From NCBI RefSeq assembly GCF_006438925.1, contig NZ_RCZA01000013.1, forward strand, positions 297,219-361,218: a stretch of DNA of 64,000 nucleotides. Reading direction: 5' to 3'. The translations under genes were made by a program, and so were the position numbers. Origin of the DNA: Pseudomonas mandelii (GTDB lineage: Bacteria > Pseudomonadota > Gammaproteobacteria > Pseudomonadales > Pseudomonadaceae). Below, piece by piece: positions 1 through 8,607 of this stretch. Positions within the stretch are counted from its first letter, which is position 1. Each line of letters starts with the position of its first letter. Under the pieces are notes generated by a model. It worked only from the letters and a program-made list of their open reading frames with translations. It was not told the DNA's origin and did not search any database.

Positions 1-1683
1 GCCGTCGAAATCGGTCATTTCGATCATATGTTGCCCTACATCGATAAAGGCATTGGCGTCACACAGATCGATGGCCTGCTTTACTCGCCCCTCGCCCAGC
101 GTTCGCTGGACGAGCCTTACACCGTGTACGGCCTGGTGGCGCAGCAGATGGAGCGCTCGGACGACGGTTTGTTCCTGCGCTTCTACCTGAACCCCAAGGC
201 CCGTTTCGCGGACGGCAAACCGATCACGGCCGAAGACGTGCGCTACACCTTCGACCTGTTGATGACCCAGGGTAGCCTGCGTTATCGCACCCAATTTGCC
301 GACGTCAAAGGCGTCGAAGTGGAATCACCTCTGACAGTTCGATTCGACTTGAAAAGCAATGAGAACCGTACCCTGCCCCTCGATATCGCGACCCTGCCAG
401 TGTTTCCCGAGCATTGGTGGAAGACTCGCGACTTCGCCAATGGCGGCGGTTACGAGCCACCTTTGGGCAGCGGCCCCTACCGAGTGAGCAAGGTCGACTC
501 CGGTCGCAGCATCACCTTCGAGCGCAATGCCGATTGGTGGGGCAAGGATTTACCGGTCAGCCGCGGCCTCTACAACTTCGATCATTTCAGCATCGAGTAC
601 TTCGGTGATACCGACGTCGCCCGCCAGGTTCTGCGCGGCGGTGCCTACGACTACAACCGCGAATTTTCCGCCACCGGTTACTCCATCGGCTACGACGGCC
701 CGGCCCTGAGTGACGGGCGCCTGCAAAAGGCACACCTGGCAACGCAAGCTCCCCAAACGGCTCAGGGCTTTGTGTTCAACCTGCAAAACCCTCTGTTCCA
801 GGACCGTCGAGTGCGTCAGGCGCTGGCCATGCTCTGGGATTTCGAGTGGAGTAACCGGCAGATGATGCGCGACCTGTACATCCGCCAACAGAGTTTTTTT
901 TCCAACACCGACCTCGCCGCCCGAAAGCTGCCGGACGCCGGCGAGCTGGCGATTCTCGAACCACTGCGCGGGCAGATCCCCGACGAGGTGTTCACCCAGG
1001 TTTTCGAATCACCGAAAACCGATGGCAGCGGCGTGATTCGCGACAAACAGTTGCAGGCACTCAATCTGCTCGAACAGGCCGGCTGGAAACCCGATGGCGA
1101 TCAACTGGTCAACGCCGATGGCACGCCGCTGAGTTTCACTTTCCTGGTCAGCCAGAACGGCATGGACCGATTGCTGCTGCCTTATAAGCGCACCCTGAAA
1201 CAGATCGGCATCGACCTGAACATCCGCCGCATCGACTCGTCCCAATACGTGAATCGCCTGATGAGCCGCGACTACGACATGATCGTCACCGGCTACCCGG
1301 TCACGACCTCGCCTGGGGGCGAATTGATCAATTACTTCGGCTCGGTCTCGGCCAACGACCCTGGCGCCAATAACTACATGGTGTTGAAAAATCCGGCGGT
1401 CGACACACTGATCACCGGACTGGTTCGCGCCACCACCCAACCCGAAATGCTGCACTATGCCCACGCGCTGGACCGGGTGCTGCAATGGAACTACTACTGG
1501 ATTCCCAACTATTACCCGCCGGGCAGCTCCACCGTGTGGTGGAATCGTTTCGGCAGGCCCAACGAGCAAGCGAGCAATGACGAAGCCATCGAGAGCTGGT
1601 GGGAAATCAGCACCACGCCGCTGACCAACCAACAGATGACCGCTGAGAAAATCCGCCGTGGCAAACCCGGAGGGCCGCACTGA
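1..1683 (+). CDS. yejA: ABC transporter periplasmic oligopeptide-binding protein, YejA-like (5' truncated by window)
   Basis: The frame is open from base 1, so the signal peptide and N-terminus lie upstream of the window; about 560 codons remain. The text is typical of SBP family 5 (peptide/nickel binding): a GHFDHMLPYID stretch, then FADGKPITAEDVRYTFD, and a tryptophan-rich C-terminus (YYWIPNYYPPGSSTVWW). YejA-type proteins capture peptides, including microcin C-like ones, in the periplasm and deliver them to the YejBE channel. The stop codon overlaps the next start by one base (TGATG), and the following three genes are the matching permeases and ATPase, so this is the first gene of an operon. 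The family is clear; the natural ligand in this organism is not shown by the sequence. Confidence 0.9.
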   Translation, partial: AVEIGHFDHMLPYIDKGIGVTQIDGLLYSPLAQRSLDEPYTVYGLVAQQMERSDDGLFLRFYLNPKARFADGKPITAEDVRYTFDLLMTQGSLRYRTQFADVKGVEVESPLTVRFDLKSNENRTLPLDIATLPVFPEHWWKTRDFANGGGYEPPLGSGPYRVSKVDSGRSITFERNADWWGKDLPVSRGLYNFDHFSIEYFGDTDVARQVLRGGAYDYNREFSATGYSIGYDGPALSDGRLQKAHLATQAPQTAQGFVFNLQNPLFQDRRVRQALAMLWDFEWSNRQMMRDLYIRQQSFFSNTDLAARKLPDAGELAILEPLRGQIPDEVFTQVFESPKTDGSGVIRDKQLQALNLLEQAGWKPDGDQLVNADGTPLSFTFLVSQNGMDRLLLPYKRTLKQIGIDLNIRRIDSSQYVNRLMSRDYDMIVTGYPVTTSPGGELINYFGSVSANDPGANNYMVLKNPAVDTLITGLVRATTQPEMLHYAHALDRVLQWNYYWIPNYYPPGSSTVWWNRFGRPNEQASNDEAIESWWEISTTPLTNQQMTAEKIRRGKPGGPH

Positions 1684-2744
1684 TGTGGGCTTACATACTG
1701 CGGCGCCTGCTGCTGATCATTCCGACGCTGGTGATCATTCTTCTGGTCAACTTCATCATCGTCCAGGCCGCGCCGGGCGGCCCGGTGGAACAGGCCATCG
1801 CGCACTTGCAAGGCCTAGGCGGCGCGAGTGTCGGCGGCGGTTCCGGCGAACGCATGTCCGGCACCTCCCGATCCAGTCGCGGCCTCGACCCGCAACTGAT
1901 CAAGGACATCGAAAAGCAATACGGCTTCGATAAGCCGGCGCATGAACGTCTGTGGCTGATGCTCACCAGTTACGCGCGCCTGGACTTCGGCAAGAGCTTT
2001 TTCCGCGGAGCGACCGTCACCGACCTGATCCTGGAAAAAATGCCGGTGACCATTTCCCTTGGGCTCTGGGCGACGCTGATCACCTACCTGGTGTCGATTC
2101 CCTTGGGCATCCGCAAGGCTGTGCACCACGGCAGCCACTTCGATATCTGGAGCAGCACTGCGATCGTCATCGGCTACGCCATGCCGGCGTTCCTGTTCGC
2201 GATGTTCCTGATCGTGGTCTTCGCCGGCGGTACCTCGCTGAACTGGTTCCCGGTGCGGGGGCTGGTCTCGGACAACTTCGACTCGCTGTCGACCGTGGGC
2301 AAAATCGCCGATTACTTCTGGCACCTGGTATTGCCGGTGACAGCGCTGGTGATCGGCGGGTTCGCCACGCTAACCATTCTGACCAAGAATTCCTTCCTCA
2401 ATGAAATCACGCGCCAGTACGTGGTCACCGCCCGCGCCAAGGGTCTGAGCGAACGCCGAGTGCTTTATGGTCACGTGTTTCGCAACGCCATGTTGCTGGT
2501 GGTCTCGGGGATCCCGCAGGCGTTCATCAGTGTATTTTTCGCCGGTTCCCTGCTGATCGAAGTGATTTTCTCTCTCGACGGCCTGGGTCGCATGAGTTAC
2601 GAAGCCGCGGTTTCCCGGGATTATCCGGTGGTATTCGGTTCGCTGTTCATCTTCACGCTGTTCGGTCTCTTGATAAAACTGGTCGGCGACCTCTGCTACA
2701 CCCTCGTGGACCCGCGTATCGACTTCGCCGCGAGGAACGCCTGA
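1683..2744 (+). CDS. yejB: ABC transporter permease, YejB-like
   Basis: Inner-membrane permease of 353 residues, of the binding-protein-dependent transport (DppB/OppB/YejB) family. The N-terminus MWAYILRRLLLIIPTLVIILLV is the usual first membrane helix. A periplasmic loop of about 90 residues follows, longer than in OppB and typical of YejB. The C-terminal half carries the EAA-type cytoplasmic loop (VVTARAKGLSERRVLYGHVFRNA) that docks to the ATPase. The start overlaps the stop of the binding-protein gene by one base and the stop overlaps the next start in the same way, which indicates translational coupling. Confidence 0.93.
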   Translation: MWAYILRRLLLIIPTLVIILLVNFIIVQAAPGGPVEQAIAHLQGLGGASVGGGSGERMSGTSRSSRGLDPQLIKDIEKQYGFDKPAHERLWLMLTSYARLDFGKSFFRGATVTDLILEKMPVTISLGLWATLITYLVSIPLGIRKAVHHGSHFDIWSSTAIVIGYAMPAFLFAMFLIVVFAGGTSLNWFPVRGLVSDNFDSLSTVGKIADYFWHLVLPVTALVIGGFATLTILTKNSFLNEITRQYVVTARAKGLSERRVLYGHVFRNAMLLVVSGIPQAFISVFFAGSLLIEVIFSLDGLGRMSYEAAVSRDYPVVFGSLFIFTLFGLLIKLVGDLCYTLVDPRIDFAARNA

Positions 2745-3766
2745 TGTTCAAGCTCTCGCCGTTAGGTCGTCGTCGTTTCGAGCGCTTCAAGAAAAACCGA
2801 CGCGGCTGGTGGTCGCTGTGGCTGTTTGTCGGCCTGTTCCTCTTGACCCTCGGTGGCGAGCTGATCGCCAACGACAAACCGCTGATCGTCAGCTATCAGG
2901 GATCCCTCTACTTCCCGGCCCTGAAACGTCATACCGAGCAGGAATTTGGCGGGCAGCTGCCGTTCCAGGCGGACTACCGCAGCGACTATGTGCAGAAGCT
3001 GATTCACCAGGACGGTGGCTGGATGCTGTTCCCGCCAATCCCCTTCAGCGACGACACGCCAAACTATGACCTCAACCAACCGGCGCCCAGTCCTCCGACG
3101 AAGGTCAACTGGCTGGGTACCGACGATCAGGCGCGGGACGTGTTGGCCCGAGTGATTTTCGGTGCGCGGGTGTCGATCCTGTTTGCCTTGATGCTGACAT
3201 TTGTCAGCGCATTGATCGGCATCGCGGCCGGCGCCCTGCAAGGCTACTACGGCGGCTGGGTCGACCTGATCGGTCAACGGTTGCTGGAGGTTTGGTCGGG
3301 GCTGCCGGTGCTGTACCTGCTGATCATCCTGTCGGGTTTCGTCGAGCCTAATTTCTGGTGGCTGCTGGGGATCATGGCGCTGTTTTCCTGGCTGGCCCTG
3401 GTGGACGTGGTGCGCGCCGAGTTTCTGCGCGGACGCAACCTGGAATACGTCAAAGCCGCCCGGGCGTTGGGCCTGACTGACCGCAAGGTTATCGTCCGGC
3501 ACATCCTGCCCAACGCAATGAACGCGACCCTGAGTTATCTGCCGTTCATTCTGACCGGGGCGATCTCGACCCTCACGGCGCTGGACTTCCTCGGCTTCGG
3601 CATGCCCGCCGGCAGTGCATCGCTGGGCGAGTTGATCGGTCAGGGTAAGCAGAACCTGCAAGCGCCGTGGCTGGGGCTGACGGCGTTTTTCACCCTGGCG
3701 CTGATTCTTTCTTTACTGGTGTTTATCGGGGAGGCATTGCGAGATGCGTTTGACCCTCGATCTTGA
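2744..3766 (+). CDS. yejE: ABC transporter permease, YejE-like
   Basis: Second inner-membrane permease, 340 residues, DppC/OppC/YejE family. It has an N-terminal cytoplasmic segment rich in R/K, one helix, a large periplasmic loop (about residues 45-125, including WLGTDDQARDVLARVIFGARVS, typical of OppC-type permeases), then five predicted helices with the EAA loop (YVKAARALGLTDRKVIVRHILPNAMNA). Its start overlaps the yejB stop by one base. It pairs with YejB to form the channel for the peptide importer. Confidence 0.93.
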   Translation: MFKLSPLGRRRFERFKKNRRGWWSLWLFVGLFLLTLGGELIANDKPLIVSYQGSLYFPALKRHTEQEFGGQLPFQADYRSDYVQKLIHQDGGWMLFPPIPFSDDTPNYDLNQPAPSPPTKVNWLGTDDQARDVLARVIFGARVSILFALMLTFVSALIGIAAGALQGYYGGWVDLIGQRLLEVWSGLPVLYLLIILSGFVEPNFWWLLGIMALFSWLALVDVVRAEFLRGRNLEYVKAARALGLTDRKVIVRHILPNAMNATLSYLPFILTGAISTLTALDFLGFGMPAGSASLGELIGQGKQNLQAPWLGLTAFFTLALILSLLVFIGEALRDAFDPRS

Positions 3767-3792
3767 TCACGATCATGAAGCGGACGGCTGAT

Positions 3793-5367
3793 ATGAGTAA
3801 CAACCTGATCGAAATCCGTGACCTCCGCGTGGCCTTCAGCGGCCAGACCGTGGTGCGCAATCTATGCCTGGACATCCGCCCCGGCGAATGCCTGGCGCTG
3901 GTGGGCGAGTCGGGTTGCGGCAAGTCGGTGACCGCTCACTCGATCCTGCAACTGCTGCCCGAGACCGGCACCGAAACCACGGGCAGTATCCGCTACCGTG
4001 GCCAGGAGCTGGTCGGCGCTCCGGCCAAGGTGTTGCGAGAACTGCGGGGTAACCGCATCGCGATGATCTTCCAGGAGCCGATGACCTCGCTCAACCCGCT
4101 GCACAGCATTGAAAAACAGATCGGCGAAACCCTGCTGCTGCACAAGGGCCTGGCCGGCAAAGCGGCACAAGCGCGGATACTCGAGTTGCTGCATCTGGTG
4201 GGCATTCAGAAACCCAAAGAGCGGCTCAAAGCCTATCCCCATCAATTGTCCGGTGGCCAACGGCAACGGGTGATGATCGCCATGGCCCTGGCCTGCGAAC
4301 CGGAGCTGCTGATCGCCGACGAGCCGACCACAGCGCTGGACGTGACAGTGCAGCGCAAGATCCTGCTGCTGCTCAAATCCCTGCAACAGCGTCTTGGCAT
4401 GTCGCTGCTGCTGATCAGCCACGACCTCAATCTGGTGCGCAGCATTGCCCAACGAGTCTGCGTGATGAAGGCCGGCGAGATCGTCGAGCAGGCACCTTGC
4501 GAAACGCTGTTTACCGAACCGAAACATCCTTACAGCTGCGTGCTGCTCAACGCCGAACCGGAAGGTGAAGCACTGCCCCGGGACGAGCGCGAGAACGTGC
4601 TTGAGGTGGATGACTTGCGGGTGCAGTTCGCCCTGAGCGGCGGGCTGTTTCAGCGCAAGACTTACCTGAAGGCCGTGGATGGCATCAGCCTGAATATTCA
4701 GCGCGGCAAGACGCTGGGTATTGTGGGCGAATCCGGCTCCGGCAAGTCGACGCTGGGTCAGGCGATCCTGCGTTTGCTCGATTCCGAAGGCAGCATTCGC
4801 TTTCAAGGTGAAGCGCTGGACGGCCTGACGCAAAAACAGCTGCGGCCGTGGCGCAAGAAAATGCAGGTGGTGTTCCAGGACCCGTTCGGCAGCCTCAGCC
4901 CGCGAATGTCCGTGGCGCAGATCATCAGTGAAGGCCTTGAGGTGCATAGCCAGTTGACGGCTGACGAATGCAAAGCCGAAGTGATTCGGGCATTGGTGGA
5001 AGTCGGACTTGATCCGCAAAGCCGTCATCGCTACCCGCACGAGTTTTCCGGCGGCCAACGCCAACGCATCGCCATCGCCCGCGCGCTGGTGCTGAAACCG
5101 GCGCTGATCCTGCTGGACGAACCGACCTCGGCACTGGATCGCACAGTGCAAAAACAAGTGGTCGCCCTGCTCCGCCAACTTCAGGAAAAACATGGCCTGA
5201 CCTACCTGTTCATCAGCCACGACCTGGCAGTGGTGCGCGCACTGGCTCACGACATGATCGTGATCAAGGACGGCAAAGTGGTGGAAAGCGGTGCCAGCCA
5301 CGACGTGTTCGATTCGCCGCAGCATCCGTATACCAAAGAACTGTTGGCGGCAGCACATCCGGGTTAA
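3793..5367 (+). CDS. yejF: ABC transporter double ATP-binding protein, YejF-like
   Basis: Two fused ABC ATPase domains in about 524 residues. Domain 1 has Walker A GESGCGKS, signature LSGGQRQRV and Walker B LLIADEPTTALD. Domain 2 has GESGSGKS, FSGGQRQRI and LILLDEPTSALD. Each ends with an oligopeptide-transporter C-terminal extension (EPKHPYSCVLLNAEP and SPQHPYTKELLAAAHP). This is the fused arrangement of YejF/GsiA, unlike separate OppD/OppF. I chose the ATG at 3793 (MSNNLIEIRDL); an in-frame TTG at 3763 that overlaps the yejE stop is a possible alternative. Cytoplasmic energiser of the YejABE importer and last gene of the operon. Confidence 0.93.
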   Translation: MSNNLIEIRDLRVAFSGQTVVRNLCLDIRPGECLALVGESGCGKSVTAHSILQLLPETGTETTGSIRYRGQELVGAPAKVLRELRGNRIAMIFQEPMTSLNPLHSIEKQIGETLLLHKGLAGKAAQARILELLHLVGIQKPKERLKAYPHQLSGGQRQRVMIAMALACEPELLIADEPTTALDVTVQRKILLLLKSLQQRLGMSLLLISHDLNLVRSIAQRVCVMKAGEIVEQAPCETLFTEPKHPYSCVLLNAEPEGEALPRDERENVLEVDDLRVQFALSGGLFQRKTYLKAVDGISLNIQRGKTLGIVGESGSGKSTLGQAILRLLDSEGSIRFQGEALDGLTQKQLRPWRKKMQVVFQDPFGSLSPRMSVAQIISEGLEVHSQLTADECKAEVIRALVEVGLDPQSRHRYPHEFSGGQRQRIAIARALVLKPALILLDEPTSALDRTVQKQVVALLRQLQEKHGLTYLFISHDLAVVRALAHDMIVIKDGKVVESGASHDVFDSPQHPYTKELLAAAHPG

Positions 5368-5388
5368 GACTTGAAACCGCGGCGCGGC

Positions 5389-5470
5389 CATCGCGAGCAG
5401 GTCGGATCGCCGCACCGTCACTCCCACATTGGAATGCATTTCAAACTGTGGGAGCGAGCCTGCTCGCGAT
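5389..5470. repeat. REPIN-like inverted pair, GTGGGAGCGAGC family (left half degenerate)
   Basis: The right arm is a complete REP (GTGGGAGCGAGCCTGCTCGCGAT). The left arm begins CATCGCGAGCAG and ends CACTCCCACA but is interrupted by about 18 extra bases. It sits between the yejF stop and hbcR; a longer in-frame reading of hbcR (MGASLLAI...) would be translation of this repeat and is not credible. Confidence 0.85.
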
Positions 5471-5501
5471 TAGGCCCGTACAGACACTACACATTTTGGA
5501 C

Positions 5502-6917
5502 ATGACGCCCATGAACACCACCGAAAGCCTCAAGGACTACCAACGCGTTCGTTTGCTAGCGATCCGTTCGTTGTTCGAGATCATCGAGCAGTCCAGCGAA
5601 GGCACGGTGATTGTCGACCGCGATGCGAACATCGTCTGGATGAACGAGCGCTATGCCCGACGCTTCGGCCTGGAATCGGCGGAAGTGGCGATCGGCAAGG
5701 CTTGCGAAAGCGTGATCCCCGGCAGTCTGTTGCGCGAGGTGGTGCGCACCGGTCGGCCGATCCTGCTCGACATGCAGGACACCCCCAAAGAACCACTGGT
5801 GGTGATGCGCCTGCCGATTCATGACGACGCTGGCGTGGTGATCGGCGCCATCGGGTTTGCGCTGTTCGACGAATTGCGCAGCCTCTCGCCGATGCTCAAG
5901 CGCTACATGAGCATGCAGGAAGAACTGGCATCCACCCGCTCGCTGCTGCGAGCGCGGCAAACCAAGTACAACTTCGCGCACTTTATCGGCACCAGCGCCG
6001 CCAGCCTCGAAGTCAAGCGCCGTGCCCGACGCAGTGCCAGCGCCGAGTCCCCGGTGTTGCTGCTCGGTGAAACCGGCACCGGCAAAGAACTGCTGGCCCA
6101 GGCGATTCACGGCGCTTCGCCGCGCGCGCACAAAGCCTTTGTCAGCATCAACAGCGCGGCGATTCCCGAATCGTTGCTGGAAGCGGAATTCTTCGGCACC
6201 GCGCCCGGCGCATTTACCGGTGCTGATCGCAAGGGCCGTGCCGGCAAGTTACAGATCGCCCAGGGCGGCACTTTGTTTCTCGATGAAATCGGCGACATGC
6301 CGCTGCCACTGCAAAGCAAATTGCTGCGGGTGCTGCAGGAAAAGGAATTCGAGCCGGTGGGTTCCAACGAAGTGATCCACAGCGATGTGCGGGTGATAGC
6401 CGCGACCTCCACAGATCTGGAAGCCGCGATCAAACGCGGCGAATTTCGCGCCGACCTGTATTACCGCCTCAACGTGCTGCCAATCCAGGTCCCGCCGCTG
6501 CGTGATCGACTCGATGACCTGCCAGCCCTCAGTGAAGCGATTCTGGAGGAGCTGCGCAGTCAGCACGAATTGAACCGCGAAGCCCTGGAACTGCTGGGTC
6601 AACATGCCTGGCCGGGGAATATTCGTGAGCTGCGCAATGTGCTTGAGCGGGCGGCGCTGCTCAGTGATGACCTGATGCTGAATGCCGATGATATCCGCGC
6701 GGCGATTGGTACGTTCACACCGGTAGAGCGCGTGGCGCCTGTCACGATTGAGCCGGTTGCGCATGAGACTTTCAGTGAGGCTCGGGAGCGGTTTGATCGA
6801 CAGTTGATTGAAGCTGCCCTCGCGCAATGCGGCGGGAAGGTTGTTGAAGCGGCGGCGCGACTGGGCTTGGGGCGGTCTACTTTGTATAAGAAGATGGTGG
6901 CGTTGGGGATTGCATAG
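5502..6917 (+). CDS. hbcR: Sigma54-dependent enhancer-binding regulator of 3-hydroxybutyrate use, HbcR-like
   Basis: A protein of 471 residues with three parts. The N-terminal PAS-like sensor is at about residues 20-125. The central AAA+ domain has Walker A GETGTGKE near residue 187, the sigma54-contact loop GAFTGA near 235 and Walker B GGTLFLDEIGDMP. The C-terminal Fis-type helix-turn-helix is at about 435-468 (AARLGLGRSTLYKKM). It lacks a receiver domain, so it probably senses a ligand or partner through PAS. The start is ATG 5502 (or 5511); the upstream in-frame codons are REP sequence. In P. aeruginosa the corresponding regulator (PA2005, HbcR) works with RpoN to turn on 3-hydroxybutyrate catabolism. 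Here the same neighbours follow: permease, dehydrogenase and acetoacetyl-CoA synthetase. Putative binding sites begin at its own stop codon. Confidence 0.9.
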   Translation: MTPMNTTESLKDYQRVRLLAIRSLFEIIEQSSEGTVIVDRDANIVWMNERYARRFGLESAEVAIGKACESVIPGSLLREVVRTGRPILLDMQDTPKEPLVVMRLPIHDDAGVVIGAIGFALFDELRSLSPMLKRYMSMQEELASTRSLLRARQTKYNFAHFIGTSAASLEVKRRARRSASAESPVLLLGETGTGKELLAQAIHGASPRAHKAFVSINSAAIPESLLEAEFFGTAPGAFTGADRKGRAGKLQIAQGGTLFLDEIGDMPLPLQSKLLRVLQEKEFEPVGSNEVIHSDVRVIAATSTDLEAAIKRGEFRADLYYRLNVLPIQVPPLRDRLDDLPALSEAILEELRSQHELNREALELLGQHAWPGNIRELRNVLERAALLSDDLMLNADDIRAAIGTFTPVERVAPVTIEPVAHETFSEARERFDRQLIEAALAQCGGKVVEAAARLGLGRSTLYKKMVALGIA

Positions 6918-6952
6918 TCTCAATAGAGAGACACCGATCTCAAGCTAGAGAC
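6917..6952. promoter_or_regulatory. Two tandem upstream activator sites (GTCTC-N6-GAGAC), distal
   Basis: GTCTCAATAGAGAGAC at 6917-6932 and ATCTCAAGCTAGAGAC at 6937-6952, start to start 20 bp (about two helical turns). The first is a perfect 5-6-5 dyad and the second has one mismatch. The first base of site 1 is the last base of the hbcR stop codon. Same-type dyads upstream of a -24/-12 promoter next to a sigma54 activator gene make these likely HbcR binding sites. Binding itself is an inference. Confidence 0.75.
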
Positions 6953-6961
6953 AGCCCATCA

Positions 6962-7045
6962 AGATCAAAAGATCGCAGCCTTCGGCAGCTCCTACAGGTG
7001 ATTTGCGCATTTCCCCGTAGGAGCTGCCGAAGGCTGCGATCTTTT
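6962..7045. repeat. REPIN, GTAGGAGCTGCC family, inside the hbcR-permease control region
   Basis: Two inverted REP copies: GATCGCAGCCTTCGGCAGCT...CTAC, then GTAGGAGCTGCCGAAGGCTG...GATCTTTT, separated by a short spacer. It lies between the distal pair and the proximal copy of the activator sites, so it adds about 84 bp between them. Confidence 0.93.
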
Positions 7046-7057
7046 AGGTGCATCATT

Positions 7058-7073
7058 GTCTCAAACCAGAGAC
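7058..7073. promoter_or_regulatory. Proximal upstream activator site (GTCTC-N6-GAGAC)
   Basis: GTCTCAAACCAGAGAC is a perfect 5-6-5 dyad, the third copy of the motif found at 6917-6952. Its 3' end is about 63 bp upstream of the -24 element at 7137. It is the copy closest to the sigma54 promoter. Confidence 0.75.
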
Positions 7074-7136
7074 AAATATCTGTCACAACACTCAACAATC
7101 TATATAAATCCTATATATTTCAATATGTTAACTGCC

Positions 7137-7152
7137 TGGCACGAAACTCGCT
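7137..7152 (+). promoter_or_regulatory. Sigma54 (-24/-12) promoter for the hydroxybutyrate operon
   Basis: TGGCACGAAACTCGCT matches the sigma54 consensus TGGCAC-N5-TTGCW with one mismatch (C for the first T of the second T pair) and the correct spacing of GG to GC. It lies 57 bp before the permease start codon, downstream of three dyad activator sites and an AT-rich stretch suited to bending. Confidence 0.8.
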
Positions 7153-7208
7153 AAAGCCCTCTCCCACCAAGATCCACCCTAAAAAAATAACAATCCAGGA
7201 GACACACC

Positions 7209-8600
7209 ATGAGTGTGATCATTGCCTTGGCAGCCCTCACGCTGCTAATGCTCGCGGCCTACCGTGGCTACAGCGTTATCCTCTTTGCCCCGATTGCCGC
7301 CCTCGGCGCCGTTCTGCTCACCGACCCTTCCGCCGTCGCCCCCGCTTTCACCGGGGTGTTCATGGAGAAAATGGTCGGCTTCATCAAACTGTATTTCCCG
7401 GTGTTCCTGCTCGGTGCGGTGTTCGGCAAGCTGATCGAGCTGTCGGGCTTTTCGCGCTCCATCGTCGCAGCGGCAATTCGCCTGCTCGGCACGAGTCAGG
7501 CGATGCTGGTGATTGTACTGGTCTGCGCCCTGCTGACTTACGGCGGCGTGTCGCTGTTCGTGGTGGTGTTCGCGGTCTATCCGTTTGCTGCTGAAATGTT
7601 CCGCCAGAGCAATATTCCCAAGCGTCTCATCCCGGCGACCATCGCCCTCGGTGCCTTTTCGTTCACCATGGACGCTTTGCCCGGCACCCCGCAGATCCAG
7701 AACATCATTCCCAGCACCTTCTTCAACACCACCGCCTGGGCCGCGCCCTGGCTGGGCTTGATCGGCGCGATCTTTGTGGTCTGCACCGGCATGCTGTTTC
7801 TGCAGCGCCAGCGCAACAAGGCTCAGCACGCCGGTGAGGGTTATGGCACCGAACTGCGCAACGAACCCGAAACCGCTGCCGACATCAAACTGCCCAACCC
7901 GTGGATCGCCGTGTCGCCTCTGCTGGCCGTCGGCGTCATGAATCTGCTGTTTACCCAGTGGATTCCGCAGTGGTACGGCAAGACCCACAGCCTCGCGCTG
8001 CCGGGCATGGCCGCGCCGGTAACCACCGACATCGCCAAACTCACGGCGATCTGGGCCGTTCAAGCTGCGTTGCTGGTCGGCATCATCATGGTGCTGGTGT
8101 TCGGCTTCCAGGCGATTCGCGGCAAGTTGGCCGAAGGCAGCAGAAGCGCGGTCAGCGGTTCGTTGCTGGCGGCGATGAACACCGCGTCGGAGTACGGCTT
8201 TGGTGCGGTGATCGCCTCCTTGCCGGGCTTCCTGGTGCTGGCCGACTGGCTCAAAAGCATTCCCAATCCGCTGGTCAACGAAGCGATCACCGTGACCCTG
8301 CTGGCCGGCATCACCGGTTCTGCGTCGGGCGGTATGAGCATTGCGCTGGCGGCTATGGCCAATGACTTCATCGCAGCGGCCCACGCCGCCAACATTCCCC
8401 TGGAAGTGCTGCACCGGGTGGCCGCGATGGCCAGTGGTGGCATGGACACCCTGCCGCACAACGGCGCGGTGATTACCTTGTTGGCGGTGACTGGCCTGAC
8501 CCACCGCGAAGCCTACAAAGACATTTTCTGTATTACGCTGATCAAGACCCTGGCGGTTTTTGTGGTGATCGGTACTTTCTACGCCACTGGCATTGTGTGA
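7209..8600 (+). CDS. GntP-family permease, probable D-3-hydroxybutyrate transporter
   Basis: An integral membrane protein of 463 residues with about 12 hydrophobic segments; it belongs to the GntP (gluconate permease-type) family by overall text. A strong Shine-Dalgarno (CAGGAG) precedes the ATG by eight bases. It sits directly downstream of a sigma54 promoter and is followed after seven bases by 3-hydroxybutyrate dehydrogenase. The P. aeruginosa equivalent (PA2004) lies in the same position. The role as importer of (R)-3-hydroxybutyrate or acetoacetate is inferred from context; the family also carries gluconate and related acids. Confidence 0.87.
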   Translation: MSVIIALAALTLLMLAAYRGYSVILFAPIAALGAVLLTDPSAVAPAFTGVFMEKMVGFIKLYFPVFLLGAVFGKLIELSGFSRSIVAAAIRLLGTSQAMLVIVLVCALLTYGGVSLFVVVFAVYPFAAEMFRQSNIPKRLIPATIALGAFSFTMDALPGTPQIQNIIPSTFFNTTAWAAPWLGLIGAIFVVCTGMLFLQRQRNKAQHAGEGYGTELRNEPETAADIKLPNPWIAVSPLLAVGVMNLLFTQWIPQWYGKTHSLALPGMAAPVTTDIAKLTAIWAVQAALLVGIIMVLVFGFQAIRGKLAEGSRSAVSGSLLAAMNTASEYGFGAVIASLPGFLVLADWLKSIPNPLVNEAITVTLLAGITGSASGGMSIALAAMANDFIAAAHAANIPLEVLHRVAAMASGGMDTLPHNGAVITLLAVTGLTHREAYKDIFCITLIKTLAVFVVIGTFYATGIV

Positions 8601-8607
8601 GGTATTC

